Source of the DNA: an uncultured Lachnospiraceae bacterium
GTDB lineage: Bacteria; Bacillota; Clostridia; Lachnospirales; Lachnospiraceae
Direction: 5' to 3'
Assembly: GCA_910587305.1 (NCBI GenBank)
Contig: CAJUKV010000040.1
Location: forward strand, 1 to 31,962
Length of the DNA: 31,962 bases
Translations under genes and position numbers: made by a program
Part shown: positions 15,328-22,550 of the stretch, piece by piece
Numbering within the stretch: the first letter of the stretch is position 1
Layout: the number at the start of each line of letters is the position of its first letter
The notes under the pieces: model-generated
The model's database searches: none
What the model was told of the DNA's origin: nothing
Seen by the model: the letters and a program-made list of their open reading frames with translations, nothing else

Positions 15328-16808
15328 AAATGAAAATCATCAAAGCCGGAGGACGGGAAATGGGGACCGTCCTTTCTGCTTTTTCTGATTATTTTTCGCC
15401 TTTTTTTGATGGTCCGCCTGTGATAAAGGAAGTTGTGATGGTCAATGACGGAGCGTATGATAAAAAATGCAATCAGTAAAGCGGCAATCGTAAGGACAGC
15501 AATCAGTATGATTTTTATGTTGACGATAATGACATTCGGCTCTTTTTGGGCTAAAGTTTCCTCCTCTGGCACATTCTCCGAGAAATCGTAGGTGACGGAT
15601 TTTTCATCGGCAAGGTCTACGGTGGCTGTGCCCACATATGCGCCGTGATAATAATAATTGATTATGGCAACCTCGTTTTCCTCCTCGGTATCGTAGGAAA
15701 TTTCCGAGTCCAGTTCGTCAAATACGGTGGTTTTGGGCATAATCAGGTAACTGTCCCGGTTTAAAGAAAGGATAGGATTGGAATTTCCAAATACATCGCT
15801 GGAGGTATGAAAAAAATTAGAATTTCGTATGGAGTAATTGGTTTCATTTTCCGCCACATTCACAACGGAAAAATTGGTAAAGCCATAATCAAACAGTTTT
15901 ACGGTGTCATAAAACTGTTCGGGGGATTCCTCCTTTAGCACAACACAAATTAATTTCATGCCGTTTTGCTCCGCGCAGGTTACAAGGGTCTGGCGGGCTT
16001 CGTCCGTGTAGCCGGTTTTGCCGCCTTTGATTCCATCGTAAGGAATTTCTCCGGTAATCAGACTGTGTTTGTTTCTTTTAATAAAATCATCCGGCTGATC
16101 ATCGGTGGCTTCAAAATGATGAGAAGGGGTGTTGCCTATCTTGGAGAGCAGCTCATTTTGAAAAAATTCCTTTGCAATCAGGGCCAAATCATAAGCGGAG
16201 GTATAATGGTCATCATCGTACAATCCGTGGGCATTGACAAAATGCGTGTTTTTACAGCCAAGCTCGGCGGCTTTTTCATTCATCTTATCGGCAAACGCAT
16301 CCATACTTCCGGCAACATGCTCGGCTACGGCATTTGCCACTTCATTGGCGGAGGCCACCAGTATACCATAAAGGCATTCTTCCATAGGCATAGCCTCGTT
16401 TTCATCCATTCCGATATTGGAGCTTCCCAGTTCAATACTGAAAACGGCATCGTGGGAAAAGGTGACCGTTTCATTTAATGCGCTGTTTTCCGCCGCCAGA
16501 ATACAGGTCATCAGTTTCGTGGTACTGGCAGGGTATAATCTCTCATCGATATTTTTGGCATAAAGGATTACGCCCGTATTGGCGTCCATTAAAATAGCGG
16601 ACTGGGCGCCAATTGCCGGGCCTGCAGGCCAATTTTCTATTTGGTTGCTCTGAATTGGAAGAGACTTACGCTCCTCCGCGTCCGCTAAGGCTTCCTCCGT
16701 TGATGCGGGGGCGGCAAAAACAGGAAAACTGACCCCTGAAAAAACAGAAAAAAATAAAAATGCGGTCAGTATCCCGCATCCCATCCGTTTCAATCTATCG
16801 TAATGCAT
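15324..16808 (-). CDS. D-alanyl-D-alanine carboxypeptidase (PBP5/DacF type)
   Basis: A 494-residue penicillin-binding protein that trims the terminal D-Ala from peptidoglycan stem peptides outside the cell. It has a signal peptide (about 1-32) and the three active-site motifs: Ser95-Thr-Thr-Lys98, Ser153-Ala-Asn155 and Lys264-Thr-Gly266. After the catalytic domain comes a beta-rich region, then a transmembrane helix (about 424-446) and a very basic cytoplasmic tail, in place of the amphipathic anchor of PBP5. AAGGAG precedes ATG 16808. It is divergent from trmB and its 3' end overlaps the exonuclease gene. It is a penicillin-binding protein, not a beta-lactamase. Confidence 0.95.
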   Translation of the reverse strand: MHYDRLKRMGCGILTAFLFFSVFSGVSFPVFAAPASTEEALADAEERKSLPIQSNQIENWPAGPAIGAQSAILMDANTGVILYAKNIDERLYPASTTKLMTCILAAENSALNETVTFSHDAVFSIELGSSNIGMDENEAMPMEECLYGILVASANEVANAVAEHVAGSMDAFADKMNEKAAELGCKNTHFVNAHGLYDDDHYTSAYDLALIAKEFFQNELLSKIGNTPSHHFEATDDQPDDFIKRNKHSLITGEIPYDGIKGGKTGYTDEARQTLVTCAEQNGMKLICVVLKEESPEQFYDTVKLFDYGFTNFSVVNVAENETNYSIRNSNFFHTSSDVFGNSNPILSLNRDSYLIMPKTTVFDELDSEISYDTEEENEVAIINYYYHGAYVGTATVDLADEKSVTYDFSENVPEEETLAQKEPNVIIVNIKIILIAVLTIAALLIAFFIIRSVIDHHNFLYHRRTIKKRRKIIRKSRKDGPHFPSSGFDDFHF

Positions 16809-17019
16809 AATGGCTCCTTTTTGTACTTATATTTAATCTATTATATTTTTTATTACAATAAGCTGGCTCGCGAAGCGTGGCAGCGTCTGTTCTTATTATT
16901 AGTTTACATTTTGAAGATATACTTGACAAGCCTTTTTTGCTTAAAATTCTGTTTGCCCACAGGAAAGAAAAGGTGTACAATAAATGTCTGAAAAAGAAGA
17001 AATCAAAGGAAATATTTCA

Positions 17020-17658
17020 ATGAGATTAAGAAACGTTAAAGGCGCCAGAGATGTGATTTCATTAAGCCCTCTGGTAGTTCATGAGCCGGAAAAGGCAAAG
17101 GGAAATTGGAAAATATTATTTAACAACGATCATCCGCTTCGAATAGAGATCGGTATGGGAAAAGGAAAATTTCTCCATGAATTGGCATCAAAGAATCCGG
17201 ATATCAATTATGTAGGAATAGAGAAATATTCCAGCGTTCTTTTCAGGGCTTTACAGAAAATGGAAACGGACCCTTTACCCAATCTTAGATTTATACGTAT
17301 GGATGCGGAAGATATTGATCAGGTATTTGACAGAGAGGAGGTTGACAGAATATATTTAAATTTCTCCGATCCCTGGCCGAAAGACCGTCATGCCAAGAGG
17401 CGTCTTACCTCTCGGGAATTTTTAAAAAGGTATGACCGGTTTCTGAAAAAGGATGGGGTTGTGGAATTTAAGACGGATAACAGGGAATTATTTGATTTCG
17501 CTTTGGAGGAGCTTGCTTTTGCCGGATTTAAGGCACTGCAGGTCACTTATGACCTTCATCATGACAGCGAAATGGTGGAAGGAAATATTATGACAGAATA
17601 TGAAGAGCGATTTTCTTCTATGGGAAACCCTATCTGTAAATATATTGTTAAGAGATAG
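17020..17658 (+). CDS. trmB: tRNA (guanine-N7-)-methyltransferase
   Basis: Methylates G46 in the variable loop of tRNAs with S-adenosylmethionine. The 212-residue form starting at ATG 17020 (MRLRNVKGAR, after AAAGGA) matches the usual length of about 213. An in-frame ATG at 16984, also with a ribosome-like AAGGTG, would add 12 residues not seen in relatives as I recall them, so the shorter start is chosen but not proven. Family marks are EIGMGKGKFL (SAM site), NYVGIEKYSSV, and FSDPWPKDRHAKRR with its catalytic Asp, then TDN. The stand-alone gene is followed by trxA with no clear terminator between. Confidence 0.95.
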   Translation: MRLRNVKGARDVISLSPLVVHEPEKAKGNWKILFNNDHPLRIEIGMGKGKFLHELASKNPDINYVGIEKYSSVLFRALQKMETDPLPNLRFIRMDAEDIDQVFDREEVDRIYLNFSDPWPKDRHAKRRLTSREFLKRYDRFLKKDGVVEFKTDNRELFDFALEELAFAGFKALQVTYDLHHDSEMVEGNIMTEYEERFSSMGNPICKYIVKR

Positions 17659-17731
17659 TTATTTCTATTTTAAGAATACCGCAAAACGGGTAAACTATAA
17701 ACGAATCCGGAAAGAAATATAGGAGGATAGT

Positions 17732-17776
17732 GTGAAAAATGGATTTTTCACACGCAAATTTGTGCCTGCAGCTTAA
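17732..17776 (+). CDS. Putative 14-residue leader peptide before trxA, start codon inside a hairpin
   Basis: The best ribosome site in the trmB-trxA gap, AGGAGG at 17721-17726, is not in front of trxA. It is 5 bases before a GTG that opens a 14-codon ORF (MKNGFFTRKFVPAA, TAA 17774-17776). The GTG lies in the left arm of a perfect 11-bp hairpin (17730-17740 with 17743-17753). A second stem-loop (CCTGC/GCAGG) covers the stop region. trxA itself has a poorly spaced ribosome site, so its translation may be coupled to this leader. This is a prediction from signals only; no homolog is recognised. Confidence 0.3.
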   Translation: MKNGFFTRKFVPAA

Positions 17777-17797
17777 ATTCGCAGGTTACGGAAAGGC

Positions 17798-18130
17798 ATG
17801 GTTATTAATATGGAATTAAAAATTACGGACAACAATTTTGAAGCAGAGGTTAAGAAAAGCAATTTGCCGGTTTTGGTGGACTTTTACGCGGACTGGTGCG
17901 GGCCCTGTAAGATGATGGCGCCTTTGGTAGCGCAGTTGGCGGAAAGCTACGACGGAAAGTGCAAGGTGGGAAAATGTAATACGGATGAAAATCCGGCGCT
18001 TTGCAGGGAATTTAAAATTATGTCCATCCCTACTATGATATTTTTTAAGGACGGTAAAGTTGTGGAAACTGTCATAGGAGCGGTGTCTAAAAACGATTTG
18101 GAAGATAAATTAAAGCAGGTGCTGGCATAA
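17798..18130 (+). CDS. trxA: Thioredoxin
   Basis: A 110-residue cytoplasmic disulfide reductase with the full active site Trp33-Cys34-Gly-Pro-Cys37 and the cis-proline Pro78 (SIPT). It reduces protein disulfides using thioredoxin reductase, which is not encoded here. The start is uncertain: ATG 17798 has GGAAAGG very close upstream, while ATG 17810 (MELKITD) gives a more typical thioredoxin N-terminus but a too-distant ribosome site. It is followed after 33 bases by the antiporter gene mnhE, and a strong hairpin covers its stop codon. Context suggests at least partial read-through into the antiporter operon. Confidence 0.96.
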   Translation: MVINMELKITDNNFEAEVKKSNLPVLVDFYADWCGPCKMMAPLVAQLAESYDGKCKVGKCNTDENPALCREFKIMSIPTMIFFKDGKVVETVIGAVSKNDLEDKLKQVLA

Positions 18131-18143
18131 GCCTCACCTGCTT
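18113..18143 (+). other. Intercistronic hairpin across the trxA stop codon
   Basis: AAGCAGGTG (18113-18121) pairs perfectly with CACCTGCTT (18135-18143), and an inner GGC-ATAA-GCC closes the loop. No T tract follows, so it is not a classic terminator. It sits between trxA and the ribosome site of mnhE (GGAGGA, 18150), where it could protect the trxA message, lower expression of the antiporter genes, or act as a processing site. Confidence 0.6.
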
Positions 18144-18163
18144 CTGTGTGGAGGAAATCGGTA

Positions 18164-18661
18164 ATGTATTTCATATTTTTTCTGATTTGGATCATATTTA
18201 ACGGGCAGTTCACATTGGAGATAGCGGCCTTTGGAGTGGTGATTGCCGGATTCATTTATTGGTTTATCTGTAAATTTTTAAATTACAGTCCCCGAACGGA
18301 TATCATTCTCATAAAAAAAATGTTTCAGATTCTGCATTACTTATTTGTTCTTATATTGGAAATCGTGAAAGCCAATTTTACGGTGGTAAAATTGATTATG
18401 TCTTCTAAATATGAACTGGAACCGGTGGTAATCAAGTTCAGGACAGATTTAAAAACCAGGCCCGCAAGGATACTGCTTGCCAATTCTATCACATTGACGC
18501 CGGGCACTATTACGGTGTCTTTGTCAAACGATGAATATATGGTGCATTGTCTGGATAAAAGTCTTGCCCAGGGGATTGACAAATCCATTTTTGTAGAGCT
18601 GCTTGAGAAGATGGAAATGGGAGTGTGCATGGAGGATAAAGATAATGATGCAGATAAGTAA
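18164..18661 (+). CDS. mnhE: Mrp-type Na+/H+ antiporter subunit E
   Basis: A 165-residue membrane subunit with hydrophobic helices at about 1-35 and 50-75 and a soluble C-terminal domain of the form RPARILLANSITLTPGTITV, the hallmark of MrpE/MnhE. GGAGGA (18150-18155) sets the start at ATG 18164, not the in-frame GTG 18146. It is the first gene of a ten-gene Mrp-like operon (18164-27732) and overlaps mnhF by 17 bases. MrpE is needed for assembly of the antiporter rather than for ion translocation itself (family knowledge). Confidence 0.92.
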   Translation: MYFIFFLIWIIFNGQFTLEIAAFGVVIAGFIYWFICKFLNYSPRTDIILIKKMFQILHYLFVLILEIVKANFTVVKLIMSSKYELEPVVIKFRTDLKTRPARILLANSITLTPGTITVSLSNDEYMVHCLDKSLAQGIDKSIFVELLEKMEMGVCMEDKDNDADK

Positions 18662-19019
18662 AGGTATTACCGTTTTGGACAAGGTATACCACGGTATGTA
18701 CATAACAGTTTTGATTCTTTTAGCGCTTATGTTGTTTAGCTGTCTGATACGGGCGGTAAGGGGGCCCCGCATTGCGGATCGTCTTGTGGCGGTTAATATG
18801 ATGGGAACCATGGTTATGGTTATTATTTCGGTTCTTGCTCTTTTGCTTGATCAGGGATATTTAATAGATATATGTCTGATTTATGCCATGATAAGCTTTC
18901 TGGCGGTGAATGTTATTTCCAAGGTTTACCTGGGGGTGTATGTGGAAAAACAGCAGGCGTCCGAGGAGAAGGATTTGAAAGATGGCGGGGAAGGAGATAA
19001 AACATATGGAAATTCTTGA
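18645..19019 (+). CDS. mnhF: Mrp-type Na+/H+ antiporter subunit F
   Basis: A 124-residue protein with three hydrophobic helices and the family segment RAVRGPRIADRLVAVNMMGT. Start ATG 18645 (followed by a second ATG at 18648) is 8 bases past GGAGGA, which lies inside the end of mnhE. The C-terminal tail is charged. It overlaps mnhG by 14 bases, so the E-F-G set is translationally coupled. It is a small core subunit of the antiporter in the membrane. Confidence 0.92.
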   Translation: MMQISKGITVLDKVYHGMYITVLILLALMLFSCLIRAVRGPRIADRLVAVNMMGTMVMVIISVLALLLDQGYLIDICLIYAMISFLAVNVISKVYLGVYVEKQQASEEKDLKDGGEGDKTYGNS

Positions 19020-19401
19020 ATGGATTAAACTCATTTTTGGAGGATCATTGCTTCTTAGCGGTCTTATGATATTCTTTGTAGAGCTATATGGTATATTTCA
19101 TTTCCATTATGTCCTTAACAGAATGCATGCCGCCGCTACGGGAGATACTTTGGGCATCAGCTGCTCATTGATTGGCCTTATGATTTTTTCCGGACTTAAT
19201 TTTACTACCTTTAAAATGATGCTGGTGGTTGCATTCTTATGGTTTGCATCCCCTGTTTCCTCTCACCTTTTATCCAATCTGGAGGTTACCACCAATGAAA
19301 ATTTAAAAAAATATTGTCAGGTATATGAAAATCTGTCGGATCTGGAAAAAGAATTGGAGGAGGAAAAGGACAAAGAAAAGGCTGAGGAGGGTAAGGTATG
19401 A
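19006..19401 (+). CDS. mnhG: Mrp-type Na+/H+ antiporter subunit G
   Basis: A 131-residue subunit with three membrane helices and the MnhG/PhaG segment RMHAAATGDTLGISCSLIGL. Start ATG 19006 follows AAGGAGAT; the upstream in-frame ATG at 18982 has no ribosome site. The last 30 residues are a Lys/Glu-rich coil (DLEKELEEEKDKEKAEE), longer than in classic MrpG, probably cytoplasmic. The stop overlaps the start of the next gene (ATGA). Role: structural subunit of the antiporter. Confidence 0.92.
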   Translation: MEILEWIKLIFGGSLLLSGLMIFFVELYGIFHFHYVLNRMHAAATGDTLGISCSLIGLMIFSGLNFTTFKMMLVVAFLWFASPVSSHLLSNLEVTTNENLKKYCQVYENLSDLEKELEEEKDKEKAEEGKV

Positions 19402-19712
19402 CGCTGTTTCAATGTATGTTGATGGGTTTTTTAATTGTTTGTGCCATTTCGGTTAGCTTTTCAAGAAATCTGCTTAATTCCGTGTTGATTTATATGTCTT
19501 ATAGTCTGGTGATGTCAATTATATGGGTATGTCTGCAATCGCCGGATCTTGCGATTACGGAAGCGGCAGTGGGAGCGGGAGTGACCAGTATTTTGTTTTT
19601 TTCCACGCTGAAAAAGATTCAGGCGATCCAGATAGAAAAGGACAAAGAAGATAAAGCTTTAGATTTAGAGGTTTCTAACATCACACTGAAGGAGGCGGAC
19701 GACAATGAGTAA
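19398..19712 (+). CDS. DUF4040/MbhD-like subunit (split-off part of MrpA C-terminus)
   Basis: A 104-residue protein with three hydrophobic helices and the motif SPDLAITEAAVGAGVTSILF, which is the MbhD/DUF4040 domain. In classic Mrp systems this domain is part of the C-terminal region of MrpA. Here it is a separate gene, as in the archaeal Mbh/Mbs complexes. It overlaps mnhG by four bases and the next gene by eight. It is likely part of the proton pathway near the antiporter interface (family knowledge). Confidence 0.85.
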   Translation: MTLFQCMLMGFLIVCAISVSFSRNLLNSVLIYMSYSLVMSIIWVCLQSPDLAITEAAVGAGVTSILFFSTLKKIQAIQIEKDKEDKALDLEVSNITLKEADDNE

Positions 19713-20667
19713 ACTAAGGCCTCAGGAAGAATACGAAAAGACAAAAACCTTTCGCTTTTTCAGATGGCTTTCAGGAAACAAAGATCCGTATATAGGCGAG
19801 GTGGAAATGCAGCCCCAGAAAGAGGCGGAGGTGCCGGAAACCACTATTTTAGAGCGGATGAGCGAGCAGCAGATGATACGGAATAAGGTATATGACGTAA
19901 AGAACAATAAAAAGCTTACGTTTTTTAACAAAGTCTATGTTGCGGCGGCAATCTTCTTTTGCATTGCGCTTACGGCGCTTTTGCTTGATATGGTTTCCTA
20001 TCTTCCAAGAACCGGAAATTCAGGTAATCCTGACAATAATCTCGTATCAAAAAGATACATAGAACATGGGCTTCAGGAGACGGGCGCTCTGAATATTGTT
20101 ACAGGCATGATTTTGACTTACAGGGCCTTTGACACCTTTGGGGAGACCAATGTACTTTTTATCGCCACCTGCTGTGTCATGATTCTCCTTATGCTGGACG
20201 AAGCCATATTAAAGGAAAAGGAAGAAAAAGACGACAGACGGTTTGAACCGAGAGACGATACCATCTTGCAGGGGACGGCTTTTGTCCTTTGTCCTTTCAT
20301 TTTTATTTTCGGTATTTATGTCATTTTAAACGGTCAATTATCTCCTGGCGGCGGTTTTTCGGGAGGGGCAATTTTAGGCGCGGGATTAATTCTTTATACA
20401 AGCGCGTTTGGTTTTAAGAAAGCCCAGAGATTTTTTAACGAGCTTGTTTATAAAATTGCAAAGATAACGGCGCTTTGTATGTACGGCATTGTGGGCTCTT
20501 ATTTTTATATTACGGGAGCGAATGGAATTGAAAATCATATACCTTTGGGCATACCGGGACATATTTTAAGCGGCGGTATCATTCTTCCTATTGATATATG
20601 TGTGGGAATAGAAGTGGCATGCACGATGTATGCGTTTTATGCATTGTTCAGGAGAGGGGGCCTGTAG
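19705..20667 (+). CDS. mnhB: MbhE-MnhB fusion subunit
   Basis: A 320-residue protein with three parts. Residues 1-70 are a hydrophilic N-terminal extension. Residues about 75-165 carry the MbhE-like segment GALNIVTGMILTYRAFDTFG, equivalent to the last part of MrpA. Residues about 185-318 are the MnhB domain with GQLSPGGGFSGGAILGAG. AAGGAGG precedes ATG 19705. So the C-terminus of MrpA is split between this gene and the one before it, and fused to MrpB here. The hydrophilic extension has no match I recognise. It is followed by mnhC one base later. Confidence 0.88.
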   Translation: MSKLRPQEEYEKTKTFRFFRWLSGNKDPYIGEVEMQPQKEAEVPETTILERMSEQQMIRNKVYDVKNNKKLTFFNKVYVAAAIFFCIALTALLLDMVSYLPRTGNSGNPDNNLVSKRYIEHGLQETGALNIVTGMILTYRAFDTFGETNVLFIATCCVMILLMLDEAILKEKEEKDDRRFEPRDDTILQGTAFVLCPFIFIFGIYVILNGQLSPGGGFSGGAILGAGLILYTSAFGFKKAQRFFNELVYKIAKITALCMYGIVGSYFYITGANGIENHIPLGIPGHILSGGIILPIDICVGIEVACTMYAFYALFRRGGL

Positions 20668-20668
20668 G

Positions 20669-21043
20669 ATGGGAGCAAATCTTTTTTCTAATTACGGGGA
20701 AGCGGTTGCAATGATTCTTTTTGGGATTGGCTTTGGAAATCTGCTGCTGCAAAGTAATTTGATTAAAAAAATTATCGGCCTGAATATTATGGATACGGCA
20801 ATTTATCTGTTTTTAGCAGAAAAAGGCTACATAGAAAACAGGGTAGCCCCGATTGTGACAGACGGGGTACAAAGTATGGAAGTCTATATCAATCCGATTC
20901 CAAGTGGCCTTGTCCTTACGGGAATTGTGGTATCCGTGTCGGTCAGCGCGCTTATGCTTTCCATTACAATTCGTCTGTATCAGCGTTACCAGACTCTGGA
21001 TTTGGATGAGATATCCACCAGATTAAAGAAGGAGGGGCTGTAA
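20669..21043 (+). CDS. mnhC: Mrp-type Na+/H+ antiporter subunit C (NuoK-like)
   Basis: A 124-residue protein with three helices, homologous to NuoK of complex I. Family marks are ILFGIGFGNLLLQ, IIGLNIMDTAIYLF and DPxxxAL-like INPIPSGLVLTGIVVSVS, where the usual DPLPQAL motif is changed. A run of G-rich Shine-Dalgarno (20651-20660) sets ATG 20669. Its stop and the next start overlap by one base (TAATG). Confidence 0.9.
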   Translation: MGANLFSNYGEAVAMILFGIGFGNLLLQSNLIKKIIGLNIMDTAIYLFLAEKGYIENRVAPIVTDGVQSMEVYINPIPSGLVLTGIVVSVSVSALMLSITIRLYQRYQTLDLDEISTRLKKEGL

Positions 21044-22536
21044 TGAGTTTAGTACGGAATTTTCCGGCAGTTTCCATACTGCTGTGTCTGTTTGCCGGAA
21101 TTATCAGCTCCGGCCTTAAAAAAAGGGCGGCCGAATATGTAAATACGATTTTGATTTTTGTGGCGGGACTTTTAAGCTTATGTACGCTTTTGTATATTCT
21201 GGAAACGGGGCAAATGTTTGTTTATGTGATGGGCAAATTTCCGGCGCCCTGGGGAAATGAGATTCGGGCAGGTGTGTTGGAGGCGTTTACGGCGCTGTTT
21301 TTTTGCATTATCATGCTTTTATCTCTGGTCGGGGGCAGAAAAAAGCTGGCGGATGAGGTGGAGGAGGGAAAAACCTTTCTTTATTATGTATTGATGGATT
21401 TGTTGCTGGCTTCACTGCTTGCATTGGTGTACACCAACGACTTGTTTACGGCTTATGTTTTTGTGGAAATCAATACGATTGCTGCCTGCGGCCTGATTAT
21501 GATCAGGCAGAACGGAAGAACCATTGAAGCGGCGGCGCGGTATATGATCATGAGCCTTTTGGGCTCCGGCCTTTTGCTCATGGGAATTTGTATGCTGTAT
21601 GATTTGACGGGACATCTTTTGATGAGCAATATAAAGGAGCAGATGAAATGGGTTTACCTGGCAGGTCATTACAAGATTCCTATGTTGGTCACCATTGCGT
21701 TGATGTCGGTAGGTCTTGCCATTAAGAGCGCGCTGTTCCCTTTTCATGCATGGCTGCCGGACGCCTACGGCTATTCGACAGTGTCTTCGGCCGCAATTTT
21801 ATCGAGTCTGGTTTCAAAGGGATATATCTTTCTTCTGATTAAGATTATTTACAGGGTGATAGGATTTGAAGTCTTTTATGAGAGCAGGATCATGGACGTT
21901 CTGTTTGCCTTTGGCCTTATGGGGATGATTTTCGGTTCCATAAGCGCTATCAGAGAAAACGATATCAGAAGGATGATAGCCTTTTCCTCTGTGGCGCAGA
22001 TTGGATATATTTATATGGGTATAGGAATGGGGACACAGGCAGGTATGGAGGCCAGCGTATTTCATATTCTTTCCCATGCGGCGACAAAATCCCTGCTGTT
22101 TATTGCGGCCATCGGGCTTACGGAGGTATCAGGCGGCAGCAGGCAGTTTATAGAGCTGACCGGGTCGGCATATCGGAATAAATGGGCGGGGGTGGCCTTT
22201 ACGGTGGGTTCTTTGTCCATGGTAGGCGTTCCGCTGTTTTCAGGATTTATCAGCAAGCTGTTGTTTGCGCAGGCAGCGGTACAGAATGATGTAAAGATGC
22301 TGCCCGCTTTGATTGTACTTGGAATCAGTACCATATTAAATGCAATTTATTTTATGAAGACGGTCATTCGCATTTACACACCGGTAGAAGAACACAAGTA
22401 CGGGAGTATGACTTTTAAAGATATGAAACTGTATGTGGCGGCGCTTTTTAGTTTTATCATTTTAAACGTAGCTTTGGGCGTCAGTTCGCAGCCGATTGTG
22501 GATTTGATTGGTCAGGGCCTTGCCATGTTTTCTTAA
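21043..22536 (+). CDS. mnhD: Antiporter-like subunit 1 (MrpD/NuoM-N type)
   Basis: A 497-residue protein with about 14 transmembrane helices. The three charged positions of the complex I antiporter fold are present: Glu142 (FVEINTI), Lys228 (AIKSALFPFHAWLPDA) and Lys259 (SLVSKGYIF). It directly follows mnhC, the normal place of mrpD. The operon has three further homologs, so this protein is the most likely true MrpD counterpart. Transport of Na+ or K+ against H+ is family knowledge; the ion is not readable from the sequence. Confidence 0.92.
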   Translation: MSLVRNFPAVSILLCLFAGIISSGLKKRAAEYVNTILIFVAGLLSLCTLLYILETGQMFVYVMGKFPAPWGNEIRAGVLEAFTALFFCIIMLLSLVGGRKKLADEVEEGKTFLYYVLMDLLLASLLALVYTNDLFTAYVFVEINTIAACGLIMIRQNGRTIEAAARYMIMSLLGSGLLLMGICMLYDLTGHLLMSNIKEQMKWVYLAGHYKIPMLVTIALMSVGLAIKSALFPFHAWLPDAYGYSTVSSAAILSSLVSKGYIFLLIKIIYRVIGFEVFYESRIMDVLFAFGLMGMIFGSISAIRENDIRRMIAFSSVAQIGYIYMGIGMGTQAGMEASVFHILSHAATKSLLFIAAIGLTEVSGGSRQFIELTGSAYRNKWAGVAFTVGSLSMVGVPLFSGFISKLLFAQAAVQNDVKMLPALIVLGISTILNAIYFMKTVIRIYTPVEEHKYGSMTFKDMKLYVAALFSFIILNVALGVSSQPIVDLIGQGLAMFS

Positions 22537-22550
22537 GGAGGTGTGCCTTT

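Noticed and set aside
16862..16884. Imperfect hairpin between the carboxypeptidase gene and trmB
   Set aside because: The stem has two mismatches and no T tract; too weak to call a terminator or operator.
16923..16950. Promoter for trmB starting with a perfect TTGACA
   Set aside because: The only good -10 (TAAAAT) is 13 bases away, and at 16-18 bases the -10 match is poor. A promoter is likely in the area but cannot be placed.
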